From: Bettongia penicillata ogilbyi
Lineage: Eukaryota; Chordata; Mammalia; Diprotodontia; Potoroidae
Length of the DNA: 64,000 nucleotides
NCBI GenBank assembly: GCA_023548195.1
Contig: JAJHZJ010000496.1
Location: forward strand, 7,831,144 to 7,895,143
Reading direction: 5' to 3'
Shown here: piece by piece, positions 9,700 through 20,330 of the stretch
Position numbering within the stretch: position 1 is the stretch's first letter
How the letters are laid out: each line of letters begins with the position of its first letter
Notes under the pieces: generated by a model
The model's database searches: none
What the model saw: only the letters and a program-made list of their open reading frames with translations
Told to the model about the DNA's origin: nothing
Made by a program: the position numbers and the translations under genes

Positions 9700-10839
9700 A
9701 AGTAAAGAGAAGAGATATATGGCAATATTCAGATAATGCAAGTTAAAGCAAACCATCAACTGCTTGCTAATGAAAAGGGATTATTTTACGTATGAAGTGA
9801 TCCCAGACATCTGTTTATGCTGCTCTAATTCACTGGATGATTACCTAATTCTCCACTTAATTTAACATGGAAGCAACAGCCTTACAGTTGCAGCTCAGCA
9901 AAGCCGTCATGGACTTTCAAGTGCTAATGAAAAACCAGCTCTAATGAGAGCATTTATTTAGCCACAAAATATCTTGATTTACATTGTTTCTATGGGAATA
10001 AAAGTCATGGGAAGAAGAAGAGGAAAAAAACAGCTTTTTTAAGGGGGGAAATGATTTCTCTTTTCTTTGATGAAAACAAGTGTTCTGTTTTTAAAGTGTT
10101 TTACCCTCTCCAATTAGCTGTTCCTTAAACCAGGAACCCCTAACTTACCATTTGAGGATCTACCACCACTGTGATTTTAACACTGCCAGCCATGGGGAAA
10201 ACCATGAGTGGTAGCTTTGATGCTGTCTTCTCCACCTCTGAGACCATCCCTGATGGTCAATCTATTCCTATTTAATTATGAGGTTGCAGATTGGAAATGC
10301 AGAGTAGTTTCTCACTGGCAAATGTCAGAGGACCCCTGCCTTATAATAAACTAGTGAGACAAGCCCTTGGCCACCATTACATCTGTGACTGCCAACTATA
10401 CAGGAATTAAAGTCAACACTGGTGAGCCATGAAGCTGTTCTGAAATACATTAAAACCTCACTTCTCCAGAATGCCTGAAGATTAGGGTATTTTGGATACT
10501 GTAGATCTAATTAATTAGGTGTTAGAACTTGTTTCATTTTTTTCTTTTTATATCAACCTTCCAAAACAGTTTTAAATACCTCCCTGACCTAATAAACAAT
10601 ATATTGAACATACTTTCATCTTTTATTGAAGAATCAAAGAGCCTCAGTATGGTTAGTTACATGAACTAAGGTTGACATATTTGGTAGGATACTGTGTTTT
10701 GATTTGTACCAACCTCAGGATATATCCTAATGCCAGTTAGCATAAAATAAATACACAGAAAGAACCATGGTTTATAATAGCTTTGTTTTGTTTTGCCTCT
10801 TTCATATAAAAAAGTTGAGTATGGTACATGAAGCTATAC
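9700..10839. other. unique DNA with a candidate conserved element
   Basis: About 1.1 kb has no recognised repeat. The stretch 9,775-10,015 has the look of a developmental enhancer (paired TAAT motifs, no low complexity) and is taken up in the findings. No exon is seen. Confidence 0.4.
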
Positions 10840-11095
10840 AACAGTGCTTTTCAGTTGTTTGTTGTTCAGCTATTTTTCAGTTGTATCTGATTCTTTGTGA
10901 CTTCATTTGGGGTTTTCTTGGCAAAGATACCGGAAGTGGTTTACCATTTCCTTCTCCAGCTCATTTTGCAAATGAGGAAATAGGCAAACAAGGTTAAGAT
11001 ATTTGTCACAATGCTGATAAGTGTATAAAGTCAGATTTAAACTCACATTTTCTAACTCTAGGCGTGGGGTTCTATCCACTGCATCACCCAGCTGT
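10840..11095 (-). mobile_element. marsupial CORE-SINE, near full length
   Basis: On the plus strand the order runs from the tail complement ('ttgtgacttcatttgggg', 'ttttcttggcaaagat', 'accatttccttctccagc') to the head complement ('ggttctatccactgca'). Confidence 0.8.
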
Positions 11096-11144
11096 TGATA
11101 ACAGTGTTAACTTTCTGCAAAATTAGTAATTCATCAAAGGCTGC

Positions 11145-11235
11145 AACCATATTCTGAATAAGATCACAGGGAAGGTCTAGAAGGCACCTCAGAGGTCATA
11201 TAATTCCACCCCTTCATTTTTCTTGTCCTCAGGAA
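11145..11235 (-). mobile_element. MIR3-type fragment
   Basis: 'gtctagaaggcacctcag' and 'aattccaccccttcattt' match the 3' part of MIR3 on the complement. Confidence 0.55.
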
Positions 11236-11299
11236 ATATCATCATTTCTATCATTATCATGGTTTTTCAACTTTAGCAACACTATTCTTTCTCATATTT

Positions 11300-11360
11300 C
11301 ACTGATTCAACAAATATTTAGTGAGGACCTATGCACAAAGGACTACAGAAAGCATTGTAG
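11300..11360 (-). mobile_element. L2 3'-end fragment
   Basis: 'gattcaacaaatatttag' followed by 'tgaggacctatgcaca' is an L2 terminus complement. Confidence 0.55.
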
Positions 11361-11374
11361 GGAGGGAAAAGGGA

Positions 11375-11592
11375 CAGGCACTGTGCTAAGTGCTGTACAA
11401 ATGTAATCTCCTTTGATTCTCACAACAATGCTGGGAGGGAGGCGTATTATTTTCTCCATTTTACAATTGAGGACACTGAGGCAAACAGAAGTCAAGTGCT
11501 TTGCTCATGATCGCACAGCTAGTAAGTGTCTGAGGCTGGATTTGCACCCAGGTCTTCTGATTTCAAATCCAGATTTATTTTTTGTCACACTT
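11375..11592 (-). mobile_element. THER1/MIR-type SINE
   Basis: It reads 'ggcactgtgctaagtgct', 'attctcacaacaatgctg', 'attttacaattgaggaca', 'cacagctagtaagtgtct' and 'cacccaggtcttctgatt'. It is long and well preserved. Confidence 0.85.
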
Positions 11593-11909
11593 CTGCAGTT
11601 GACCATGTGAAATTTTTATTGTAATACCTCAGAAAAGTAGAGTGATTACAGACATATACCACTAAAGCCTTTTAGTGACTGCCCTAGATACAATGATTTT
11701 GGGTGAAATGACATTACAATCTAATAGGAGGTAAAGATTGTCTTATAAAAAAGGCACTTAGCTCCGTGGGGACAAATCGTTAATGGTGATTGGTTGAAAG
11801 ATCATTTTGTTGGGGAACATTTTATGGCAAGAGTCAGTGTATGCTTATACCTGTATTTTCGTAAAGAAGATTAGCTTCATTTAAAAAAAAAATTGTCCCA
11901 CATATTTCA
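11593..11909. other. unassigned DNA
   Basis: I see nothing that I can name here. Confidence 0.35.
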
Positions 11910-12035
11910 GATAGAGTCATGTGACATATATAGTGTGCTGAACTTGGAATCAGGTTGATCTCAACTCTATAGCTTTGTGACTATAAGGAAGTTAATCTGA
12001 GCTTCAAGTTGCTCTCAAAAAAAAAAAAAAAAACA
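11910..12035 (+). mobile_element. CORE-SINE fragment with A tail
   Basis: 'gaacttggaatcaggttg', 'agctttgtgactataagg' and a 17-base A-run near 12,018-12,034 mark a retroposed SINE. Confidence 0.7.
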
Positions 12036-12049
12036 TGTGAGTAGACAGA

Positions 12050-12572
12050 TTGTGATGTGTTTGGCATTTAAAGCTATTTACAGTCTGCTTCCAGTCTACC
12101 TATCCAGAGTAATTATACACAGTATCTTCTTGTGAATTCTACAGTCCAGCCAAACTAGTGAATTTGCTGTTTCTCATATGCGACATTTCATTTCTCACCT
12201 CCACACCTTTGCATGAGGTTATCCTCCCACCATGTCTGAAATGTAAGGCCTCTTCATTTTCTCCTCTTAGAATTTCTAGATTTTTTCAAAGTTCATAATC
12301 TTTCAAACTCTATAAAACTTCAAACCCTAAATCCTACACAAGTGTTTTCATAATTCCCTGAGTTTTTGTCATCTATAACTCCAAGGTAATTTTTTGTGAT
12401 TATAATACTTGTATATATTTTCTAGGTATTTACATGTGTTTTTTCTGTTTGCAACAATAGAACATAAGTTCCTCGATGACAGGAATTCTTTTTGCCTTTA
12501 TTTTCACAGAGCCAGGGACATAATACCTGACACATAGTAGGTGCTTAGTAAAGTCTTTATTGATCGATCTGT
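12050..12572 (+). mobile_element. L2 LINE 3' end
   Basis: It contains 'agtccagccaaactagtg', 'tttgcatgaggttatcct', 'tcttagaatttctagat', 'agaacataagttcctcga' and 'tagtaggtgcttagtaaa', which is the L2 3' end in order. ORF2 frames are lost. Confidence 0.8.
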
Positions 12573-12840
12573 CTTAGGTGGAAGCAGTTTACAGGGGTCA
12601 TTAGTCATTTACGCGTATTCCCAATAGTGGTGATGTTTCTAAGCATAGGTAGAGCATTTCATTAAAGACACAAAATTCTTGAAATTAAGAATGTGGGGAA
12701 AAAGCACTTCTTGTGCATCTTCAAAGTAACATTTTGAATTATCCATTGACAAAATTGAAAGTATTTTCCAACAGAGTAGAATCTTCCTTTCATTTCAAAC
12801 TTATCATTGTCATTTTCTTATACTACCATGAATTGTTATT
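12573..12840. other. unassigned DNA
   Basis: I see nothing that I can name here. Confidence 0.35.
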
Positions 12841-13310
12841 GTTGTGTTCATACTTCATTGCCGAAGAAGACCGTGCCATCAGAGAAATGATGCCATGACT
12901 TGCACTTGACTTTGTTTTGAGTGAGGGAAGGCTGTGCAGGTCACCAGCCTCACTTTCTCTTCCAGAGTCATCTGAATCCAGTGACGAGAGATTCATCAGG
13001 ATGACTGGAGATGGCCCAGGATGCAATGGGAGACCTTGATTCCTTTAGGCCCAAGGTCTGTTCAGATGCTCACTTATGATAAGGCAATGTCCATTCAGTG
13101 AATAGGCCTGTTTAAGAAATAATAAGGGCATGGCCCCTTTAATGAGGCAAAGCAAAATATCTGCATCAGACTGGGAGGGAAGCAGCAACAGTTACTATTG
13201 GTGATCACTCTTAAGCCAGGAGGGTCCAGAATTCAACCCTTAAGAGGAGTTTGGGCAGGGGCCTAGTGTGGTCCAATCTATGAGCTTCAGAGTGCAGTAG
13301 GTTTAGGTTT
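12841..13310. mobile_element. unnamed 'family B' repeat, copy 1
   Basis: The first 190 bases (through 'gactggagatggccca') are nearly the exact reverse complement of the composite SINE tail. The rest ('aaggcaatgtccattcag', 'ggcatggcccctttaatg') matches the second copy at 14.26 kb. I do not recognise the family; an LTR or a long SINE are possibilities. The direction chosen is arbitrary. Confidence 0.65.
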
Positions 13311-13522
13311 TGGGAAAGGGAAGGGAAGGGAAGAGAAGAAAAGGGAAAGGAAGGGAAGGAAGGGAAGGGAAAAAGGAAAGGAAAGGAAAGGAAAGGAAAG
13401 GAAAGGAAAGGAAAGGAAAGGAAAAGGAAAGGAAAGGAAAGGAAAGGAAAGGAAAGGAAAGGAAAGGAAAGAAGGAAAGGAAAGGAAAGGAAAGGAAAGG
13501 AAAGAAGGAAAGGAAGAAATCT
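13311..13522. repeat. GGAAA pentanucleotide array
   Basis: About 210 bases of pure purine on the plus strand consist mainly of GGAAA, with GGAAG interruptions at both ends and four AAAGG- or GAAGG-type phase slips. Open frames on both strands through it (K/R/G/E-rich or P/F/L/S-rich) are artefacts of the period-5 repeat. Confidence 0.97.
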
Positions 13523-13735
13523 AGCTGGAAATCTCCAACTAGGCATCCTCTGGCCATCCAAATTTACCTTCCTTTGGAGAGGAGAAGGAAGGGGAGGGGA
13601 GCGGGAGATAGAAGAGGAGGAGCTGAGTTACTGGACTAACTGTGTATAGCTCCATGATGAACAAGAGTCTGAATTGTTGGCAGAACTAGATAACTTAAAA
13701 ATGGAGGTTCATCCAATCCATGTCTCCAAGTATAA
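13523..13735. other. possible 3' part of family B
   Basis: The purine-rich 'gagatagaagaggaggag' followed by 'ctgagttactgg' resembles the block after the second copy (14,876-14,985). It may be the repeat's distal end, split by expansion of the GGAAA array. Confidence 0.35.
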
Positions 13736-13749
13736 AATCAGCACAGACA

Positions 13750-14215
13750 TCCAATTTATTTAAAAAATTTTAAAATTTTATCTTTTCTTTTTCTCATGTC
13801 ATGCTATTTTTTGCTTAAGCATGTAATTTGACATTCCCCACCCCACAAAAAAAGAATGAATAAAAATGACCCCTCCAATGTAGCAAAGAAGAGTAACTAA
13901 TCAAAACTAATGAGAGCAGCCACATCTGATAGAATATATACCATCCCATATCCACAGTTCACCACCTCTTCAAGGAAAAAAATGGGAGGTGAATTATTCT
14001 GCATCTTCTCTGAATTGGTAATTGCTTCAGCTTTGTTTTACCATTCTTTTCACCTACATTATTATAATCATTGTACATACTATTCTCATTACTTCATCCT
14101 TCATTCATTCATATAAGTCTTCCCAGAAGAAACATCCATTAAAGTGTGTTTGCTATTCTAGAGGTCCCATATATGACCCCTTACTTACAAAAGCATTTCT
14201 GTCTACATCTTTTTT
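13750..14215. mobile_element. unnamed LINE 3'-UTR-like relic
   Basis: 'aaagaagagtaactaatc', 'gagcagccacatctgata', 'gaatatataccatccca' and 'tccacagttcaccacctc' resemble a relic at 44.26-44.56 kb that lies next to L1 sequence. I think both are old L1 3' ends, but no frame supports this. Confidence 0.4.
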
Positions 14216-14261
14216 TTTGGGAGGGGGAAGACTATAACTCTTTGCACAAAGACCAGCTCAA

Positions 14262-14880
14262 CTATTGCTGCTTGTCTTTCATTCTCAAAAAGGACCATGA
14301 CATCAGGAGGTGATGCCATGGCTTGCAAGTGAATTTGGATTTAAGTGAGGGAAGGGCTGTGCAAAGTACCAGCCTCACTTTTGTCTTCTGGAGACATCTG
14401 GGCCCAGTGGCAAGATACAGATCAGGACAACTGCAGATTGCCCTGGATATAGTGGGAGATCTTGGCCTTTTTAAACTAAGGTCTTTCCCAGATCTCAGTT
14501 TGACTAAGGCAACACCCATTCAGTGATTTAGGCTACGTAAGAAGTGAGGCAAAGAGTGACCTGTTTTACCTAGTCAAAAAAAATAAAATCAATAAAGGAG
14601 GGGAAGACTCTCAGATTTTCTGACCAAAATAGAAACAGTTGCTATTTTCATTTACTCTGAGCCACCAGAGCCCAAACAATTGACCAGGTGAGGCTTGGGC
14701 TGGGACTGTACTCTTGTTCAATCAGAGTGATTTGCATTTAAGGCATGGTCCTTAAGAAAGAAATCTAGCCTGTAAACTACAAGATATCTTGCGAGGTTTT
14801 AGTGATCAAGATATATATTCCTTTGGGTAGAGCACCCACATGTAAGGGTATTTATACCTTACGTGGACAGAGGAAGGAGG
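14262..14880. mobile_element. unnamed 'family B' repeat, copy 2
   Basis: It begins 'tgctgcttgtctttcatt', then 'aaaggaccatgacatcag', 'gtgatgccatggcttgca', 'gggctgtgcaaagtacc', 'aaggcaacacccattcag' and 'tcagagtgatttgcattt'. It is about 620 bases to the purine tract, and it shares both its 5' module and its downstream part with copy 1. Confidence 0.65.
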
Positions 14881-14930
14881 AGACGAGAGGAGAGCAAAGG
14901 AGAGGAGAGGAGAAGAGGAAGGAGCTACAT
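14876..14930. repeat. GA-rich purine tract
   Basis: A run of about 55 purine-rich bases (ggagacgagaggagagc and aggagaggagaggagaag) sits at the end of the second family B copy. Copy 1 likewise runs into purines. Confidence 0.8.
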
Positions 14931-14985
14931 TGTTCAGCTAGAACTGGCCAGTTGTGTCTCCAATGGAGCAGCTTGCATTACTCAC

Positions 14986-15085
14986 AGGTTGTTGTTTGTC
15001 CTTCATTCTCAAAGAGGACCATGATACCAGGAAAGTGACTCCGTGACTTGAAATGAATTGGATTTAAGTAAGTGGTAGAAGTCTG
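14986..15085. mobile_element. truncated family B/C 5' module
   Basis: It restarts with 'gttgtttgtccttcattc', 'tcaaagaggaccatgata' and 'gaattggatttaagtaag', the same module as at 14.26 kb and in the same direction, then stops. Confidence 0.65.
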
Positions 15086-15119
15086 AATGTCTTCCCTACT
15101 TCCATATATAATTTTCAGA

Positions 15120-15235
<116 letters not shown>

Positions 15236-15944
15236 CCTTAAAGAAAAACCAAAACCTATGAACATAAGCAATCTCAAACTGGTAAGACCTTTCTGTGCTA
15301 GCTTTTGTTTAATAATTGACCTCTTCCACATACTGTTCAGACTCCTTAGCTAGAGACCACAGAGTTCTGTGGAGGATTGTACAATTCAGGCATCAATATC
15401 ATCCTCTGAGGAGGAAAAATCGCACAGTTTTTGATTGCAAGAAAATTATAGTCTTTCCTCCACTGTAAATATCCCTGACACTGTAAGGTAGGCAGAGAGT
15501 TGTAAAATGTCTATCTTTCAGAAGCTGGACAATAAAGAGAAAAATGAACCTCATCACAGGGCATTAATGTGCGCTGAAAACAAAATGTTCAATAAAAATT
15601 ATTAATTGCTTCTAGTTACTCATTTATCTTATTTATGTGGGTGATATATATCACCTGATTCCCCATACCCTTAAAGATGAAAATATAAAAAGTATTAGGA
15701 GAAAAGAGCCATAGTAAAAGACAGGACATGTTAGCTCCTCAGTTCACAAAAGGGAGATAGCAAATAAATATTGCATTTTCTTGGTTATCCAACGATTAAC
15801 AAGGCAAGTGACCCAAATGGTTCTGTGAATCTGGAAGCCTTAATTGGCCAAGGGATCTGAGCAGAGTTGTTTAATCTCTCTGCCTTAAATAATAGACAAG
15901 GTGAGAAAAAGTGAAACTTTAGATATTGGACATGGGAAGTTCTG
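15236..15944. other. unique DNA
   Basis: No repeat or gene signal is recognised. Confidence 0.4.
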
Positions 15945-16045
15945 AATCTTAGGATTTTCAAACTGTAAAGAACTTTAGAGGCCACTTAATTAATCTTCAT
16001 CACCTGCACCTCCTTTTTTGTAGATGAATGACTGAGGCCAATCAG
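15945..16045 (-). mobile_element. MIR3-type fragment
   Basis: 'ctgtaaagaactttagag' and 'gtagatgaatgactgagg' form a short diverged MIR3 piece on the complement. Confidence 0.5.
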
Positions 16046-16244
16046 CTGTACATATTAACTTGCTTTGCCAGTTTTTCAACATGTCTTTGTTTTCTGCCTG
16101 TTTTCATTGCATTCCTTAGAAAAAGTTAATATATATGTTTTTTAGTCTAAGTTAACATGCACAGTGCTTTGCAAGCATTACAGTGCTCTGGAAAGACTAG
16201 TTATTACAAAGCTAGCTATTTTATTATAGCTATATTATATGCTG

Positions 16245-16420
16245 GCTGTGATAGAACTGGTGGCTCCAAGATACAATGACTTCTTTGTTGAAAGTCTTCA
16301 AGCAACTACTGGATGACAACCACTTGTCAGAGAGATTGTAGAGAGTGTTTTTATTTGGGTATGAGTTCAACTAGATGGCATCTGAGGTTGCTTCCAACCC
16401 TAAGATTCTATAATATTGTG
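16245..16420 (+). mobile_element. CR1/L3-type LINE 3' terminus
   Basis: 'gtcttcaagcaactactg', 'gatgacaaccacttgtca', 'gagttcaactagatggca' and 'cttccaaccctaagattc' form the characteristic CR1/L3 end in forward direction, including the ATTCTATA-type terminal repeat. Confidence 0.8.
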
Positions 16421-17641
16421 ACAGGAAAGGATAAAAATTAGATAATTTTACATATCTTTACCAATTTCCTATTTCATGTTTCATTTTGACATTTCCTATT
16501 TCCATATTAAATATTTCCATATATATATATTCAAATACAGAATCCATAGATTCCGCAACAGGAATATTCCCTCCACTGAGAAAGACCATACCCTCTCAAT
16601 GAGTTGATAGATTGACATAGTCAAGTATGAATCATTTATCTTTATGTTTTGATAATGGATAGTTTGAAGGGCCATTAGACAGCTTCTAGCATTTGTCAGC
16701 ACTTAATAAATACTATTTGTAAAGAAATATGACTGGTTCAATCTAGTTCAAATCCTGTTTTGTTTTTTTTTTCATTTAGCATTTGTGGAACCATGACATC
16801 ATTTCCCTTATCCATGATTAGACTAAATGATCTCTAATGTCTCTAGATCTGATTTTCCTTATGTGCATATGTTGAATCTACAAGAAACATCAATTTTATA
16901 TGAATTAAAGCTGATAAATCAGAGGGGAAGCTACTAAATTTGAACTCCCCTGAAGCTTTAATAGGCTTAGTCAGAAATTTAGGAATGTTTCACAATCAAG
17001 AAAAGTGAATATTCTTTCTTTTATCTGAGGTGAAAGGCCCTCAGTGTAACTGGAGTGGTGACAGTGATCCAGTTCCATCTGTGAAAGACTGAAATTATAT
17101 AAAGGATTTTTTAGCATCATAGGGGGTTTCTTTGATATGAAGAAATTGAATAGTTAATGAATTTGAAACTGTAAATTTTGAACAAAGAAACTGTTTATTG
17201 GCAGTTGAGTTATAGGTAATGAAAGACATCATGTCCCTTGGTACACAGCTGTGTACCAAGTTCAGCAGGGTGTTGAGACCTCTTTATATGGAATACAAGA
17301 CTTTGCCAGCACCAAGCTTGTTAGAAACAAAAGCAAGGCAGTGTTCTTTGGTTGAAGGTTCAAAATAAATAGAAAATGCTAGTGTTCCATCTGAGTGTTT
17401 TTGCTTTGGACATTGGCACTTCTAAAACCCAATGGAGGAACAAAGACCAGAGGCATGGGATCAGAACAAATAATTAGCTTTGGACAATGTTTCATCCATT
17501 CCAATTGGTCTAAGCCCTTGAAATATCACATGCTTTATGTTCTCTCAACTGTCACTAATCCAAGACTACCTCAGGGCTAGTGATTGCCCTAAAGATAGTA
17601 CAGGTCAGTAGATAGCCCAATTTCTTATAGTTATACCTAGG
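16421..17641. other. unique DNA
   Basis: About 1.2 kb has no recognised interspersed repeat. A short TA run lies at 16,517-16,530 and a perfect palindrome at 17,237-17,260 (listed separately). Confidence 0.4.
17237..17260. promoter_or_regulatory. perfect 24-bp palindrome
   Basis: The half-site CTTGGTACACAG is followed at once by its exact reverse complement. The centre is an E-box (CAGCTG), flanked by GGTACA/TGTACC arms like nuclear steroid-receptor half-sites but with a 6-base instead of a 3-base gap. Function is unknown. The symmetry is certain; a regulatory role is a guess. Confidence 0.4.
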
Positions 17642-17790
17642 GAGAGACATTGTGGTACATTAGACAGAGCAGTGATTTGGGAGTTAGGTGATTCAAATCC
17701 CTTTTTTGATGCTAACTACCTGTGTGATCCTGGGCAAGACATTTAAACTCCCTTGACCACAGTTCCTTTCAGTCTCAAAAAAAAAAAATG
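17642..17790 (+). mobile_element. CORE-SINE with A tail
   Basis: 'gacagagcagtgatttgg', 'gattcaaatcccttttt', 'acctgtgtgatcctgggc' and a 12-base A-run mark the copy. Confidence 0.75.
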
Positions 17791-18059
17791 TATATTTTAC
17801 CAAATGTCCTTAGGTCCTTTCCAGTTCTGAGTAAGAAATAAATAATTTGATCAACATTTTTTTTTCTAGTTACCTACAATACATACAGCACATATTACAT
17901 TATCCAGTCTTTCATTAAGGAAACCAAACATAAAGGCCATCATCTGGCTATTTCACAGTGTTTTGTTGCATTATGGCTTTTGTTTGGAATTGTGATTTAT
18001 TACAACATGAGAAACTCCCTTCACTAATGCAAATGAGGAACATCATTTATGATTTATAG

Positions 18060-18200
18060 TTTTTAAGAACTTCCTGGGTCACTAAGAGTTTAAATGACTT
18101 CTCATGGGCATCCACTTAATATTTGTCAGAGTGAGAGCCTAAACTCATGACTCCCTGATTCTAAGGATAACCTGCTATCTACTATACAACCCTTTATAGA
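18060..18200 (-). mobile_element. MIR-family fragment
   Basis: 'agtttaaatgacttctca', 'gagagcctaaactcatga' and 'ctccctgattctaagg' are diverged complement MIR. Confidence 0.5.
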
Positions 18201-18279
18201 CCTTTTAGAACTTCATTTTTTTCTTCAAAATTCAACATATATTAGCATTTTAAGTGCTTTTAAAAACACTTGTAATACT

Positions 18280-18382
18280 TCAACTTTCCCTTTCTTTCCC
18301 CTTTCCTTCCACGTTTTTTCCCTTCCCCTTCCCTTCCTTTCCCCTTTCTTTTTTTCCTCCTTCCCCCTTTCCTTTCTTCTTC
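18280..18382. repeat. polypyrimidine tract
   Basis: About 100 bases are almost all C/T (cccttccccttcccttcc and similar). Confidence 0.85.
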
Positions 18383-20009
18383 CTTATATCTTGAACTAAG
18401 CCTACGATGAGAAAGCTTCCTCTACTCATGACCAACTCATGACCAACACCTGCCCTTCAGCTGATTGTTCTATAGCATTGTTTCCAACGACCAAAAATAT
18501 CCAATCAAAAAAATTGATCTGTTCTTCAGTAGATTAATCAGAGACTGACCAAGCTCGATTCAACCAAATGAGGAGTGATCAATGGATTCAGACAGTCAAG
18601 GAAAGAAGAAAATCAAAAGAAAGCAAATTCAGTGCTCATCTAGACAGCCCCCTCCCATGCTAGACAATAGACTTTGATTCCGTTATTATATTTTTTCTTC
18701 CTTGTATTTCATCTCTGCTGATCTCTAAAATAACAAAGGCAGAAATAGACTGAGTGAGACCAGTTGATCAAAAGGATTGTATCAAGAGAGCTGTTATTTT
18801 AATTACTGACCACCTGGTGAAGCTTAGTTCCCAAGCCAGATTCCTAAAAAGGCTAGAGTTAGATTTAGATGAATGACAAATCAATGGACTTTTCAATTGT
18901 TGAAAAGTGTGTGGGGGGTGGGGTGGGGGAGGGTTGGAGGAGAATGAAATTTAAAATTTTTTAGTTTTAAACTATATTTCCTCATCACTTAATTCCATTG
19001 CCCACACCACCCAAAAACCTTTTTTGAAAATCTCTTTATTAAATGCTTCTATTTGAGGGGAAAATGTAAATCTAAGCAGGCTAGTGAATCATATTCTGCC
19101 AGGGTTTGATTAAAAGATTTTTCTGTAAATTTATGAGCTTGCATTCCTGTTTTGTTTTATTAGTCTTGCTTTAATAGCAATCCAAGAAGGTTGTTATCCA
19201 GAACTGAGATGTAGTTATCATGGATATTATTCCTTTCATTATTGAATCATGCATTTCAATTAGTTTTTACAAGAGACACCATTCATCACAGCCATATTGT
19301 TTCCTTCATCATTGCTACAGTGCTTTTTATCAGTACATTACATTAGGCTAACTTTACCTTGATTTTATTTCCTTGCTTATAAATCTTAGGCTCAATAAAT
19401 ATGTTGTGGAAGGATCAGATACTTTTAGCAACCATTTATCTTCATCAGAGCAATTTCTTCTTCTGAATTTTCACAATACTATTTCATGTTCATAAAATTC
19501 CACCCCTAAGGGCAATTGCTTGAGCTCAATACTGAGGAGACCAAAGGTAAACAAATTCCTTAAAAAACAAAACAAAATAAAATACCTTTGAGTTCTGGTC
19601 TGAAATATGTATTTAGCTCTGACCCTCAGCCCTCAGCAATTCAGTCTTGCTCAAGTGAATTAAATGATTAATTATCAAATTAATGATAATTAATAAGTAA
19701 ATTTTAGTGATTTATTATGAATCAATCACCAAAAAAATTAAATTTCCACACACAAAGAACAGAGAAAAAGAATAAAGGTTATTTGTTCTCATATGAAAAT
19801 GTTGCAGAGTTAATGAATTTGATTGCATACTCTCTTGCTGCTTGTCTCGGGTTTTCCTTATTCTTTTTCTTTGCTGTGCTCATATTTTCTATAGGATGAC
19901 AATATAAGTAAATTCAAAAAAGGTGAATAAGTGAATGAATGGATATAGGAAGGAATATATTCATTTTACTAGGTTAGTAGCTGTTATTAATTGACCTAGT
20001 TATCTAGCT
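18383..20009. other. long unique stretch with a candidate conserved element
   Basis: This 1.6 kb block lacks recognised repeats. A G-rich run (18,908-18,945) contains four or more G-runs. 18,990-19,480 is the strongest candidate conserved block by texture. I see no splice-flanked frame. Confidence 0.4.
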
Positions 20010-20110
20010 ATTTGATTTATTTTATGTTTATATGTTATATGTTTTATTTTATTTTATGTCTATATGTTATGTGTTTTATTTTATGTCTATACCTATGCAT
20101 GTATGTCCCT
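20010..20110. repeat. short tandem duplication in AT-rich DNA
   Basis: The unit 'tttattttatgtctatat' plus 'gttatgtg' recurs two to three times with a period of about 33 bases. Confidence 0.7.
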
Positions 20111-20149
20111 CCCCATCTATTAAGACCTTATTAATTGAATGAGTTGTTG

Positions 20150-20236
20150 ATTCACATATACACAAATAAATGTGCATATGTATATTTGTGTATATATATG
20201 ATGTATATATGTATATATTATATACACATATACAAG
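20150..20236. repeat. TA/TG dinucleotide-rich tract
   Basis: It consists of irregular alternating TATATG/TATACA sequence. Confidence 0.8.
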
Positions 20237-20257
20237 TTATTTGCAAACTCCTTTTTA

Positions 20258-20330
20258 GTCAACAAGCATTTACTAAATGCCTGCGACGTACTATACACAC
20301 AGGGGGCGCTGTAAACAAAACCCAAATATG
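20258..20330 (-). mobile_element. L2 3'-end fragment
   Basis: 'caacaagcatttactaaa', 'tgcctgcgacgtacta' and 'gcgctgtaaacaaaa' are an L2 terminus on the complement, carrying a CTCF-like motif. Confidence 0.6.
20296..20312 (+). promoter_or_regulatory. CTCF-like motif
   Basis: cacacagggggcgctgt keeps the AGGGGGCGCT core of the CTCF consensus. It lies inside the L2 fragment. Established knowledge: retroelement-borne CTCF sites are common in mammals, including opossum. Occupancy here is inference. Confidence 0.45.

Noticed and set aside
13211..13639. Overlapping open frames of 84-116 codons on both strands, rich in K/R/G/E or F/P/L/S
   Set aside because: They are the six-frame readout of a period-5 GGAAA array, not proteins.
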